64,000 bases of DNA, taken from the NCBI GenBank assembly GCA_022579005.1, contig MU401573.1:49663-113662 (forward strand), written 5' to 3'. This document shows, piece by piece, positions 1 through 12,027 of this stretch (positions within the stretch are counted from its first letter, which is position 1; each line of letters starts with the position of its first letter). The notes under the pieces were generated by a model, which was not told where the DNA came from, ran no database searches, and saw nothing but the letters and a program-made list of their open reading frames with translations. Made by a program: the position numbers and the translations under genes. Source of the DNA: Poronia punctata. Lineage: Eukaryota > Ascomycota > Sordariomycetes > Xylariales > Xylariaceae.

Positions 1-1623
1 TCTGTAATCGAGAAAAGGGACGGGATAGAAGATGGTCAACCAATTGTCGGAGAAAAGGGAGCTCCTCTACTAGGTAAATTTCACCCTCACCCTCACCCTC
101 ACCTGATTCCCTTATTTACCATTTTCACATCCCCTTCCAATATCGGAAAAGAAACAGAAAGAGAGCTGACAAGGATGTATGTATGTGAAAAATAGGAGGC
201 ACAAACCACCAACTCGATCTCCAAAACCCGGATAACCTCGGCCAACAGTCCACCGACGCCGGCACAGTGCCCAATCTCAAATGGAGCTTCAGCGATTCCC
301 ACACGCGGATCCTAAAAGGCGGCTGGGTGCGCGAATCCGTCATTACCGACTTACCCGCCAGTCATGACATTGCTGCCGCGCAACAGCATTTGAAGAAGGG
401 GGCTATTCGGGAATTGCATTGGCATCGTGTTGTATGTTTTCCCCCCCCTTTCCCCTTTCCCCTTTCCTCTTTCCTGTCATTCAAGAGAAAAGAAAAGTAG
501 GTAAAAAGAAGTGTAGGGCTTTAACTAATAAATGATGACAAAAAAAATTAAAAGGCTGAATGGGGCTACCTATACTCCGGTTCAATCCTCATGTCCGCAG
601 TCGATAACGACGGGAAATGGCAAGTCACCAAACTCGAGGAAGGGGATGTATGGTATTTCCCCAAGGGACAAGCACATACGGTGCAGGGACTAGATGAGGA
701 GAATGAGTATCTACTCGTTTTCGATGATGGGAATTTCGATGCTGTCGGGTAAGTCCTCCTTCCCCCTCTTCCTCCTCTCTCACTCTTCTTTCCGTCAGCA
801 ACAACAAATATAAAGAAGAAATAAAAAACTAACAAAAAGAATAAAAAAGAACAACCTTCCACGTAGACGACTGGATAGCACACACCCCCAAATCCGTCCT
901 GGCCAAGAACTTCGGCCTCGACGAATCCGTCTTCGGGAGCGTCCCGTCTCCAAACCCGTACATATTCCCCTCGACCCCGGACACGCACAACGTGACGGGC
1001 GGAAACGGCCAGTTGACAGGAAACGCCTCGTACGCCTACTACGCCAAGGACCACCCGTTGGAGGACGTGCCCGGCGAGGGCGGGACGTTGCGGATCGTCG
1101 ACACGACCACGTTCCCCATCGCCACGACCATCGCCGCCTCGATCGTCACGTTGAAGCCGGGCGGGTTGAGGGAACTGCACTGGCATCCGAATGCGGAGGA
1201 GTGGTTGTATTTCCACAAGGGACAGGCCAGGGCTACGGTCTATATCGGCAATTCGGCCGCTAGGACGTTTGATTTCAGGGCCGGGGATACCGGTGTTTTT
1301 CCGGATAATAGTGGTATGTTTTTTTCTCTCTCTTCTCTCTTCTCCCTCTCCTTCCCTTCCCTTCCCACCCCTCCTTCTCTTTCCTGCTTGACCAATTGAT
1401 TGATTGACTGACAAAAAAAAAAGGCCATTACATCGAAAACACGTCAGACGAAGAAGAACTCGTCTGGGTAGAAATCTACAAGAGTGATCGCGTACAAGAC
1501 ATTTCTCTAACGCAATGGCTCGCTCTTACGCCGGCCGGTATCGTGGCTGATACCCTGCAGATCCCGCTTGACGTTGCCGAGAATCTGGTCAAGGAGAAGC
1601 AGCTCTTGATCAAGGATCGTTGA
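1..1623 (+). CDS. Oxalate decarboxylase-type bicupin (5'-truncated by window edge)
   Basis: Mn-dependent bicupins of this family split oxalate into formate and CO2, usually as secreted or wall enzymes. Exons read as 1-73, 196-431, 555-748, 850-1313 and 1424-1623; all four introns are GT-AG and keep the frame. Cupin 1 carries the metal-ligand block GAIRELHWH followed by AEW, then FPKGQAHTVQG. Cupin 2 carries GGLRELHWHPNAEEW and GVFPDNSGHYIEN. The N-terminus with any signal peptide lies upstream of the window. The loop between the cupins reads DDGNF-DAVG-TTF, whereas the decarboxylase lid known from Bacillus OxdC is SENS with a catalytic Glu, so that Glu is not apparent here. The family assignment is firm; oxalate decarboxylase as the exact reaction is inference. 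Confidence 0.92.
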
Positions 1624-3764
1624 TTCGATTTCGATTTCGATTTCGATTTCGATTTGGCCCTTCACTATGTAAGGTAGATACCTAAGGTTATGATACTTTT
1701 CTTCTTCTTCTTCTTGTGTCACAACTATGTATTTAAGAAAATTAAGGGGGTTGGGGGATGGTTATTTAAGGGAAGGGGTTTGTTCAACTTCAATGTAACA
1801 AATACCTAACCTACCTACATTATTATGCATTTTCTCAAAGTAAATAAATAATATCATGTGTGGACACTTTTACCCGTTCCTTTTATTAGTGCTAGTGTTG
1901 ATGAAACTTGAATACAACATATAGACAGTTCCCGCCGTCAAACTAACCCGCAAAAACTCACCGTCGCATAGATCCATAATCCATTCTCTTCTCTCCTATT
2001 ACACAATAGGTGAGCAAGTAGGTACTTACCTTATGTAACATATCCCGCCACTACCTACCTGAGGTTGAAGTAACCACTGATGTCGGTGTAGCATTTCAAT
2101 TTGCCGAGGTCGGCCTTTTACAGCAGGAGGTGCTTACATTACCTACTCGTATTGCGCGATACGACTCTGCCCCGCCTCCACTCTACCCTACCTTACCCCA
2201 GATCCTAAAGTTTGTACTAGATTCCACACATATTCATATTAGGTGTGGGTAGTAGGTATTATATGCGAATCTAAATATTTTTTAAATAAAAAAGTGCAAA
2301 TCAAGAAAACATCAGATTTGACTTGACACCTCGTCCCCCCCTTTATCGACGGTAAAAAAAACTTAACCTAGGTAACCCCCCCCCCCCCCCCCCGGGGAAA
2401 AATGTGCTGTGCTGTGCTGTGCTGTGCTGTTGGAGGAAAGGTGAGACCATTCGTCTCCAACTATCTCTAAATCTCTACAGCAAAACCCCAATCAAGATCA
2501 GGGGTTAGGAAACAGCCCGCGGAATTTACAATTCGACCGATTTGCTCGAGACACAAGGATGTAAGATAGACAGACGTTGGCGCGCCGGTAAGCGCCGTAT
2601 ATCCAATCCCTACCCCTCCCTCTCCCTCTCAACCTTGTTTGACCTTTGAAACCCCCTCCAACTAGCTACCTGCTGTAGAATGGAATGCCGGTAGACGAGC
2701 AAGGCAGGCGGGTCGGTCACCGTGGACCGATACCCGTGTATGTAAGTACCTTACCTAAGGTAGGTAAGCAAAACACAGCGGAATGGAAGAAACAGGACGT
2801 TGCAGAATGCCCAGTCTCATATTCGGCATATTTGATAAAAGTCTGGCCATATCTGCAAATAGTCGGTGACTAAAACTTGTTCACCATGAAGGCCGAAGTG
2901 GGTACAGTAAATAACTCCCAGTTTCTAGGTTGGTTAGAGATTCATCTGCGACCACAACCCCCACGATAGGTTTCCAACATGCTACTAGTTGACGAATACT
3001 ACACGGATATTACTACTTGCTTCTTCTGGTATATAATCAACATTGTCTGCGATTAAAGTATGGAGATTGTCCAAGGGGGACCCCGCGTGGGAGGCTAATG
3101 CAGGTTGCAATCCTGCCAAGGGTAAAAACAAGCTTCGTGGTTCGCCAGATGGCAGGCCCCACTGCCGTCATCTCCTCCCTATTCTAGTAACCGACGCTCA
3201 TCAATACCACTTCCTCACAGCGATTTGCGTTTGTGCATCTTTCGAGAAATCGCATATCAGCTGAGGTCGGGTTAGGCCAACAGCTTGAGCAGGCGTGGCA
3301 GGGTTGCCGTTCGTGTGGCAGGGCGGGAGAGTGGCAGGTTGACAAAACAAACCGTACACAGCTGCCATATACGGAACGGGACACATTGGTGCGTTGGTTG
3401 TTATCGGTCGTCAACCTCTCAACCACCAAGAATGCGTGAGATTGGGAGAGGGGCTATTCGCAGAGGAGCAGGTCGATAAGACTTGGTTCCTATTTATCAG
3501 CGCGGAATTGTCGCCGTTCGACCATTCGGCCATTTCGACTTACTCACCTTTTTATCTTTATCCATCAAGGACCTTGCATTGGAGTCGAAACACTTCTGCC
3601 CTTCAGCCTGCCTGCGGCCTGCCTACCTTTCGGGTTTGGAGCTAGCTGAGCTGAGAAGGTGTCGAGGAGGAGACATGCAACACGCGACTCAACCTCGACA
3701 CTTGTCGGCAGGATCCGATGTTGAGACGAGCAAGATGAGACAATCCAGGCCGTCCGTCTGAACA
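1624..3764. other. Intergenic, no supported gene
   Basis: No coding exon is supported here. Simple sequence only: five GATTTC-type units just after the bicupin stop (about 1622-1655), an 18-base C run (2376-2393) and five GCTGT units (2406-2430). Many short TACCTA/TAGGTA runs occur, as in most intergenic parts of this window. Confidence 0.7.
2376..2430. repeat. Poly-C tract plus GCTGT pentanucleotide array
   Basis: A run of 18 C (2376-2393) is followed within 15 nt by five perfect GCTGT units (2406-2430). The two simple repeats sit side by side in intergenic DNA; length polymorphism or assembly error is likely at the C run. Confidence 0.9.
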
Positions 3765-3773
3765 TATATTAAG
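3765..3773 (+). promoter_or_regulatory. TATA-like box of the cutinase gene
   Basis: TATATTAAG lies about 130 nt upstream of the cutinase ATG, a usual place for a fungal TATA element. It is called from position and consensus only. Confidence 0.45.
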
Positions 3774-3898
3774 GGGAATCCTTCCTCACGATTCTCATAT
3801 TGCTTCCCTCACCATCCTCAGCCGTTGTGTCCAAGCCCTCGTCCGCACCCGCCCCTTGAGCCAGCCTTTCGACCACAGTCACCGCAACTCCCGGTATC

Positions 3899-4670
3899 AT
3901 GACTCGCCTTAACCTCGGTCTCTTGGGCCTCGTTGCCTCCGTCGCGGCTGTGCCGCTGGCGACCAACGAGTCTGTCGCCCCTCCCAAGGCTGCCGTTTCG
4001 TGCGCTTCCGGTCTCTACATGATCGCCGCCCGCGGCTCCGGCCAGGACCCTGGCGAGGGATCCATCGCCGAGGTCACCACCAAGATCAAGGCCCTGATCC
4101 CCGGCTCCGTAAGCGTGGCGGTCGACTACCCGGCCAGCATCTACGACGACGCCCTGTACCCCATCTCCGTGTCGGACGGCATCAAGGACACCATCTCCAA
4201 GGTCCACGACTACGTCGACACCTGCGGCTCCTCTAGCAGGATCGCCTTGCTCGGCTACAGCCAGGGCGGTAACGTCATGACCGACGCCCTGGCCGGTGGT
4301 GTGCTCAAGCCCGACCCCTTGACTTCCGCCTATACACAGTACAGTGAGTTGCAACCCGTCTGTTGCCGCATCATCCCTCGCCCCATACTAATTCTTCTTT
4401 CCTACAGTCACCGCCGTGGCCGTCTTTGGCGACCCGAGCTTCACTGCTGGCCAGAGCTTCGATGTCGGCAATGCTACCAAGAGCGGTATCTTCAAGCGAG
4501 GCGGTGACAGCCTCGAACTGCTCAGCTCCTTCTCCGGCGTCCTCCGCAGCTACTGCATGGTCCACGATACCTTCTGCGCTACCGGCGACAGCCTGAGCGT
4601 CCACTCGGCCGAAGTCAGCACCTTTGCCGATGCCGCCGCCGAATTCGTTGCTTCCAAGGCTCTGTTGTAA
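3899..4670 (+). CDS. Secreted cutinase (carbohydrate esterase family 5)
   Basis: A serine esterase that hydrolyses cutin polyester outside the cell; related CE5 members are acetylxylan esterases. Exons are 3899-4343 and 4408-4670, separated by a 64-nt GTGAGT...ACAG intron, giving 235 residues, normal for the family. Residues 1-18 form a hydrophobic signal peptide ending at AVP. The nucleophile is Ser121 in GYSQGG; the acid is probably Asp202 between Cys198 and Cys205, and the base His214. The reads RGSGQDPGEG and VAVFGDPSF are family blocks. It stands alone between the bicupin and the arabinanase. Cutinase against acetylxylan esterase cannot be settled from sequence, but the cutinase branch fits better. 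Confidence 0.95.
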
Positions 4671-5855
4671 ATACTGAAGATGAGGCTTGGGACGAAAGCG
4701 GAAAGCGGAAAGCGGAAACGGGGGTTTTAAAATATTAGACTCTTCTTGACTGGTCGAAAAGAAGAGCAAGTCAATCGCTGTCTACAAAGGTTTTCCTTGT
4801 AAAAAGGTTGTACCAAAAGGCAGCTCGAGTTTGGGTGCGTTGCCGAAGGGTATAGCGCCGAGGAGATGGCGTCGCGATAAGCTGACCCGAAATCCTTAGA
4901 ACAGTTCACTTATAGTGACTGCTCGTCGATATGGTTACGGACCACGATGACCGAGGCTTCTGGCCAAGTTAAAGATACCCCTGATATTTAGAACTAAATC
5001 GTTAAAAGAAGTTAAATATTGCACTTGAAGGTCCATGTCCTTGTGAGCCGTATGTCAGTATCCTGATTTGCCGTATTTTTTCGATGATTTCGGTTATCTG
5101 TCAAGATAGAGGGTAATCTAGGTCCATTCTATGGCATTGTCAGCTCATTCGGCTCCACTCTTCCTCGTTGGCATTGCTTCCGGTTTCACGATACTTGGCC
5201 CACTGCTGTTGTTCGACTAAAGTTGACTATAGGTAGCCAAATGTGAACCGCGATATAACGTTACTAACTCGCATGACATTTCCTGAATAGTGTTGAAACA
5301 TGTGGTTCTCGGCCACGCTCTGTATTGGTGCGCATAAAAGCCTCGCCCGGGGGAAAGGGAGCTTTAAGTATACCGACAGCGGTCGGAACATACAAACCTA
5401 GACCGCTTAACATTTGACATTTGAACCACAGTAATTGCAGAACACAGTTGTTACGCGAGAGATGATATCGCTGCCATTCTTATTTTCCTTATACATCCCC
5501 CATTAGCTTTTGGTTTCGCACGCCCAGCTTGTGAAGCCGAAATTGTTTGGTAAGGAGAGTGGAGGGATACTTTACCTTCCGCTTTGTTCGAATCCACCCA
5601 CGACGCCAGTCCCCGCGATCCAAGGCTTCGAAGTAGGAAGTAACATGGGTTCTCCCTTTTTCCTCCAATCACAGCTCCCGCCCAAGGACCCTGGTACCTG
5701 ATTAGGAAACCATTCTCACGGAACCGGCAATGACCGTGGACGGATATGTCGGTTGGCGACAACTATAAGAGTGCTGGTAGGATGACAGTCGATCGACGGG
5801 ATTGACCATTGATTATCGCCCGACCAAGATTAAAGATCTGTGAGATTATCTCAAG
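4671..5855. other. Intergenic, no supported gene
   Basis: About 1.2 kb without a convincing exon. Open frames here, such as one on the minus strand at 5451-5762, have no recognisable domain and no splice partner. Confidence 0.65.
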
Positions 5856-6946
5856 ATGGGCTACCGTACTTGTTTCCTAGGGTTGCTACCCCTGTTGGGG
5901 TCCGTTCTAGGCTACGCGAACCCGGAATCCTGCAGCGGTACTTGTACCAATTCCCACGACCCGGCCATCATCAGACGCTCCGATGGTACCTACTTTCGCT
6001 TCTCGACGAACGGTAAAGTCGCCGTCCATACAGCGCCTGATATTACCGGTCCGTGGACATATCAGGGAGCTGCCATTCCGTCCGGCTCGTCCATCGATCT
6101 CCCCGGTAACGGAGATCTATGGGTAAGTGAATCATCCAGTTAATGCGAGAAGCTGGGGGTAGTGGACAACTCAACAAGAATTGTACAGGCACCAGACGTT
6201 TCCCTCGTTGGAGACACGTATTATCTTTATTACTCCGTGAGCGAGTTCGGTTCGCAGAATTCGGCTATCGGAGTAGCCACTTCGACGACGTTGGATGTAG
6301 GCTCGTGGACCGATCATGGAGCAACGGGCGTCAGGTCCTCGTCGGGAAAACCTTACAACGCCATCGACGGCAACCTGATCAATGCCGACGGGAGGTATTA
6401 TCTGACCTGGGGCTCTTTCTGGGGTGACATCTACCAAGCCGAGATGTCATCGAACCCCTTGAAGCTTGCAAGTGGCGTTTCCTCGTACCAGCTAGCGTAC
6501 GACCCGGCCACGACGGCTCTCGAAGGTTCTTACATCTTCAAGTACGGAAATTACTATTACCTTTTCTACAGCAAAGGCAAATGCTGTGGCTACGACGCCG
6601 ATAGACCACCTGCAGGAGAGGAGTACAAAATTCTGGTTTGCCGGTCGTCATCGGCTACTGGAGGCTTCGCTGATAAGAATGGTGTTGCATGCACCAACGG
6701 CGGCGGTACCGTCGTTCTGGAATCTCATGATAATGTGTACGGGCCGGGTGGCCAGGGCGTGTATGACGACCCCACGCACGGACCGGTAAGTGCCTGCTTC
6801 GACGCTAGTCTGGTGTGCCGACCTGTTGACTTACAGCGCAGATTCTCTACTACCACTATGTCGACACCACGATCGGCTATGCGGACGGTGACAAGCGGTT
6901 TGGCTGGAACACTATTGACTTCTCTAGTGGCTGGCCAGTTGTTTAA
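5856..6946 (+). CDS. Secreted GH43 arabinan endo-1,5-alpha-L-arabinosidase
   Basis: A five-bladed beta-propeller glycosidase that cuts the arabinan side chains of pectin outside the cell. Exons are 5856-6122, 6189-6785 and 6842-6946, giving 322 residues. The first intron joins DLW to APD and the second joins HGP to ILYYHYVDT, both family-conserved blocks, which supports the splicing. The signal peptide is about residues 1-20. Catalytic acids fit Asp35 (SHDPAII, base), Asp149 (AIDGNLI, pKa modulator) and Glu201 (EGSYIFKYG, acid). A Cys pair follows in [10 protein letters not shown]. The protein ends shortly after [15 protein letters not shown], as in single-domain arabinanases. No carbohydrate-binding module is present. 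Confidence 0.93.
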
Positions 6947-7732
6947 AGTCCCGAGGAGCGGTGATTGAATACATTTGATCGATTTTCTGTTCTAATGCGT
7001 ATCTTTGTGACCATGCAGTTCCATGTGTCTGGCCGGGGGGCGGATGTAACTGTGGCTTGACGCGCTAGATCCATGATTGCATACCTGTGGGAAATCGACA
7101 TGCTGCTTTGGCGGTGGTATGGATTGTGTCGACCACATAGACGAATTTGTACTCCGTGGTATACCACGGCAAGTCAGATAAATCCTATATAAATAGCACA
7201 TGTGGCATGGTCGAGGTAATGTAAGAGAACATGATTTTTTTTTTTTTTGACAAGCCTCCCATTAGTTATGGAGACAATGCAGACACGCACGCACAAGTTT
7301 AGGATCGGGGGGAAGTGTGAGACACTGTACCTTTGCCTATCGGAACTTTGTCTATCGGGATGAACTAGCATCTCAGGGTCCAGGGGAGATCATTTATTGA
7401 ACCGGAACAGTCTAGAATACCTAGCCCCCTAAGATCTGACTCTCAGGCAGATAGGGCTGATGACAGTCGGCGCCGCTTTGTAAAGGAGAGGGGTGTTCCT
7501 GGAATGTTTTGAGGTAGCTTTGAAAATGGGAACGCTAACAGCCTCTTGCGCCCTCTTAAAAGGTAATCACAAGGCTTTTAATTGGTCAGAGCAAGTAGCA
7601 GAAGACTTGAGCCAATCAAATAGCAGTTGATGACCTTGACAAATGATGTCACTTAGGAATGCGACCTGTCAGTCATCAGGTACAATATGATTGTACCTTT
7701 GCCAGATTATAACAAACGGCAGATAATACATC
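6947..7732. other. Intergenic with CCAAT-type sites, no supported gene
   Basis: No exon is supported. CCAAT motifs in both orientations (ATTGGTC near 7579, GCCAATCAAA near 7610) lie 120-155 nt before the TATA box of the cysteine-rich gene and may belong to its promoter. Confidence 0.5.
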
Positions 7733-7740
7733 TATAAAAG
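7733..7740 (+). promoter_or_regulatory. TATA box of the cysteine-rich protein gene
   Basis: A perfect TATAAAAG lies 171 nt upstream of the ATG, implying a long 5' leader. A canonical TATA element fits an inducible, stress-type gene. Confidence 0.6.
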
Positions 7741-7910
7741 CCCATATGAATTCCCAGTAGCAAACATACATTCTGCCGCACTCACAGTCATATTTCAGAT
7801 AGGGATTAATCAACCACCGGTTTATTGCCATCAAAGAACCAACATCCCCTTCTACTTTCACATATCTCATCCACTAGCATACCAAACAACGTGCCAATAC
7901 TACAATTACA

Positions 7911-8341
7911 ATGGCAACTCAAGTCACCCAAGCAACCCCTACTTGCTGCGGCAAGAATGCGGGAAGTGAGTGCGTGTGTGGTAAGTTAACCTTCAGTACA
8001 CCCAATATCCCAACATCCTGCAGACTTGGGAATATCAATGGTGCTCCGATGCTAACTAGTCTCCATTTACAGCCAAGCAAGCCACATGCTCTTGCGGCCA
8101 ACAGTCCGCCCTCAACTGCAAGTGTGATAAGGCTCCCGCAGAGAATGTTCTGAGCGGTGCCCGTTGCTCATGCCGCGCCCGTCCTGCCGGCCAGTGCACC
8201 TGCGACAACGCCGCCACAGAGAATGCCCCTCCTGCTGGCAGCACCTGCGAATGCGGTGCCCGTCCTTCCAACTCGTGCACATGCGAGCGCGCCGCCTCTG
8301 GCACAAATGAAAACGAGATCGACTTCACCACCAAGAAATAA
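7911..8341 (+). CDS. Small cysteine-rich, metallothionein-like protein
   Basis: Probably a soluble metal (copper-type) chelator. Exons are 7911-7980 and 8073-8341, with a GTAAGT donor, a CTAAC branch site and an ACAG acceptor; the product has 112 residues. I count 16 cysteines: one CC pair near residue 12 and seven C-x-C pairs (CVC, CSC, CKC, CSC, CTC, CEC, CTC) at rather even spacing, with repeated ARCSCRARP / GARPSNSCTC blocks. There is no signal peptide. Similar fungal proteins are annotated as DUF7871 or cysteine-rich copper-detoxification proteins; that link is from memory of the family's appearance, and metal binding is inferred from the C-x-C pattern. The strong TATA box suggests inducible expression. 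Confidence 0.85.
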
Positions 8342-9975
8342 GCGTCATGGGGTTCAACTACTAGTTTCCAGTATGCAGAGCCATGCACAACACGAATAGG
8401 AAGGTCTTCGGGTTTTCGGGGTATAGGCGTTGATGGTAATTCAGCAGGAGTTTAGGGCTTGATACTAAATGAATTGACGATTAACTGCTATTGTTGCACA
8501 CTATTATCATTAACATTTTCTAGACGCCTTGGGAAGATTCTTATGTGACTAGAGAAAACACTTGTAGCTGCGATGACTATACACGAAGATATAGATACTA
8601 TGCCTCCCTCAAATTGATATCTCTAGAGAATAACACTCAACGTATTAGATCTAGTCATTTTGGTCGATTCTTATACACGATTCAGAATAGGACTATGTTT
8701 GACTTTGTCAAAGTACCTACTGGGCAAGGACGTTGCCACATGTTGGTTTCAATGGTCAAGTGGAATTTCATGGCCCAGGGCGCATCTGTTGCCCTTCCAA
8801 GGCAATATCTTGGTGCAAAGTGCAAGCTTATTCTAGAATACACATATGGTATGCGATTGTTTTCTGTCAGTGTAAATTTTAGTTTTTGTGTACTTGTATG
8901 GTGTGTTTTACCTACATGTATGATGTACCCAGCTACCGCCCAGGCTGTAGAGTACTGTGATTACATGTAGGTATCTATTATAGATGTGCATTTAGGTAAC
9001 GTGATGTTTTAAAACAATCTAGGCGCCAACTACAGATTGTAAGAGGCCTTGACGTTTTGCTCCTTGCCTCTATAATAAGATAGACTTGTTCTATGTTAAC
9101 ATCTTAGACTGACCATACCTACACAACTGTAACTAATATATGTGGTGTGTTATTGGTAAGTACTGAGTACATACCATCTTCGATATGTCCCTGGACTGAA
9201 ACCTATACCGTTTTCAATAAATATGTACGTACCTTATTACAGTTGCATTTCTGTACAGGATATCATTTACATGCCTTTTCACTTGTACCTTTGTACTTGT
9301 GCAGAAGGGACATACAACAATGTCTGTACTCGTACAAGTACTGAGTAGATCAATGGGATAACAATGGTATTCTGCTCAAAATTTGGTAGTCAACTGAATG
9401 GGTACCGTTGTTTTAGGTAGGCGGTAAGCAGCTCCCCCAGTTAAAGTTGCTACGAGTAAACAGCTGGGAGCTATTATGGGGTCTTTTCTGGTTTGGCATT
9501 AAGCGCGACGTATGATTTGTTATGCAAAGCATAGTGGGTCTCCATCAAGGATCAATGTGTATTTTTACCCATTTCCACCAGGTGACAATGTACCTGCCAA
9601 GGCTTCTAGTGTCCCATTATTGCCATTTTGGACACTAGCTCTCTGTCGCGAACATCTTGAATAGGTCCTGATAAAGAGATAAAGGTAATAAAAACAACAG
9701 CCCACAGCCGCGTCTTTTCTTTATATCATCATACATCCCATCCTCCCTTCCATTACTTATACTTCCTCGCACATCACTATACACTCCAACGAACTGTCAT
9801 CAGTTGGCGCGCACGTTCTCTTCTCAGATACCAGCGCAAAATTCGACGTGAGATAAACGCTTGCAGCATTTGATCACGTTGATTGGGCTGTGCCTACATC
9901 AAAAAGTAAACTACGCGCTCGCATCTGTAAGTTGTGTATCCCTTCCAATCACGAAGCGCAACCCGGTCGCAAGGC
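8342..9975. other. Intergenic, no supported gene
   Basis: About 1.6 kb without a supported exon. An open frame at 8545-8970 has no family resemblance and lies in the 3' region of the cysteine-rich gene. The right part is the promoter region of the RCC1 gene. Confidence 0.6.
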
Positions 9976-9981
9976 TATAAA
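9976..9981 (+). promoter_or_regulatory. TATA-like box upstream of the RCC1-type gene
   Basis: TATAAA lies 181 nt before the ATG. It is called from sequence and position only; an unspliced leader would be long. Confidence 0.35.
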
Positions 9982-10156
9982 CACCTAATCCCCCCCGAGT
10001 TCTATTAATATTTGGCGTTGCGGTCGATCCATTCTATTATTTACAGCTAGTACTAAACATATTTTGCCTTTTAGCTACAAAGTCTGCTGTGTGCATCTTT
10101 CCTCCCTATTAAATACCGACACCCTCTTACACTCTTGCGCAAATCATCTTTCCATC

Positions 10157-12027
10157 ATGGCTCCGAGAGCGACTCGGGCTGGTACAGCCGCGTCCAAAGA
10201 GACGAATGACGCGAAACCATCTGCAAAGGTAACCAAAGCCACAGCTGCCCCTGCGAAGGCCAAGGCTACTACTGCAAAAGCCGCCCCAAAGGCAACGAAA
10301 GCAAAGGCCGCTCCCAAGGCTGCAGCCAAACCTGCACCGAAGACCAAGGCACAGCCTAAGAAAGAGGCAACCCCTAAGCCCACAACCACAAAGAAAGCTG
10401 CGGCTCCCAAAAAGGCTGCGGGCGGTAAGAAAGCTGCCGAGAAAGTCTCGGCCCCCAAGAAGAACGTGAATGGAAAGAGACCAATTGAGGACGAAGACAA
10501 GGACGAGGCAGAGGTCAAAGAAGATGTGTCCGAGGAGCCAGCGGCTCGCCCCATCAAACGGGCGCGTGTGACAACGACTCCTGGCCCTACGGGATTCCAC
10601 AAGCAAGTCGCCTTGCGGAGGCGCAAGAGAAACGTTGTCGCCAATCCTGTTCCCTCCGACCCTCTCGACGTCTTCGTTTTCGGTGAAGGTAGCTCTGGCG
10701 AACTTGGCCTCGGTAGCAAGAAACACGAAGGAAAGAAGCCCATCGATGTCAAGCGTCCTCGTATCAACCATAATCTCGACGCAGAAAAGACAAAGATTGT
10801 AGACATTGCATGCGGAGGCATGCACGTTGTCGCCTTGACCCAGGACAATCGCGTCCTTACATGGGGTGTCAACGATGACAAGGCCCTGGGCCGCGATACT
10901 AATTGGTCTGGTGGTGTCCGTGATGTCGACGCTGAAGACTCCGATTCAGAGGACGAAGACGACACTGGAGTCAATCCTCGCGAGAGCACGCCTGGTGAGA
11001 TTGAGAAAGGAGATCTCCAGGATGGTGATATCATCTGCAAGGTTGCTGCTACTGACTCGGCATCTTTCGTTCTGACGCAAGACGGCTTCGTCTATGGCTG
11101 GGGAACCTTCCGCGGAGCCGATGGCATCATTGGATTCGCCGAAGGCATCAGAGTTCAGCCTACGCCCATGTTGATTGCCCCTCTACAAGATATCACAGAG
11201 CTTGCTTGCGGCTCCAACCATGTCCTGGCCAAGGACGTCAATGGTAAAGTCTGGACCTGGGGTAGCGGTGGCCAATACCAGCTTGGTCGCAAGCCCATCA
11301 CGCGTCACGGTGGCCCTACGGCTACGCTTCGTCCCGAACCTTGTGGCATGTTCGGCAAGAGACACTATGCTGTCTCCATCGCTGCTGGATCTTACCACAG
11401 CTTCTACATCGACAACGCTCAGCGTGTATGGTCCTGGGGACTGAACAATTACGCACAGACTGGCCACTACGACGATACAGGCAAGGATGACGCCATGGTT
11501 CTCCAGCCTAAGATGGTAGAGTCTCTTGAGGATGCCAAGGTCGAGAGCATCGTTGGAGGAGAACATCACTCGGTTGCGTGCACTAGTGAAGGCCGCGTGC
11601 TTACCTGGGGTCGTGTCGATGGTCATCAAGTTGGTCAACCAGCTGACCTGTTCAACGAAGACAATGCTGTCTTTGACGAGAATAAACGACCCCGTATTCT
11701 CCTCACACCCTCGCGTGTTCCTGGTAAGCAGACTATGTCCTAGATCAAACTCTCCTCGTCCTTGACTCAGCGCCACTAACTAAATGTTGTACTGTAGATA
11801 TTGATGCCAAGTTTGTTGCTGCTGGTGTTGACACCAGCTTCATAATCGACAAGGAGGGTCGGGTATATTCATGGGGTTTCTCTGCAAACTACCAAACTGG
11901 CCAGGGTACGACGGACGATATAGAGGTCCCAACACTCATTGATAACTCTGCCATCCGCGACAGAGAGATGGTGTGGGCTGGAGCTGGTGGACAATACTCC
12001 ATCGTTGCTGCGAAGCACGACTCCTAA
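10157..12027 (+). CDS. pim1: RCC1-repeat Ran guanine-nucleotide exchange factor (Pim1/Srm1 type)
   Basis: Chromatin-bound exchange factor that loads GTP on Ran, setting up nuclear transport and spindle cues. Exons are 10157-11723 and 11798-12027 (GTAAGC donor, CTAAC branch, TGTAG acceptor), giving 598 residues. The ATG at 10157 is the first in frame; the reading frame is open further upstream but has no ATG. Residues 1-110 are rich in Lys, Ala and Pro, like a histone-type DNA-binding tail, followed by KRARV, a likely nuclear localisation signal. The C-terminal 430 residues form the seven-bladed propeller, with recurrent blocks such as GEGSSGELGLG, TWGVNDDKALG, SWGLNNYAQTG and SWGFSANYQTGQG. 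An acidic insertion (DAEDSDSEDEDD) breaks an early blade. Confidence 0.95.

Noticed and set aside
3818..4354. Minus-strand Gly/Val/Asp-rich open frame over the cutinase
   Set aside because: It is an antisense shadow of a GC-rich coding exon.
8545..8970. Plus-strand frame of 141 codons after the cysteine-rich gene
   Set aside because: It has no ATG context or homology and lies in an AT-rich 3' region.
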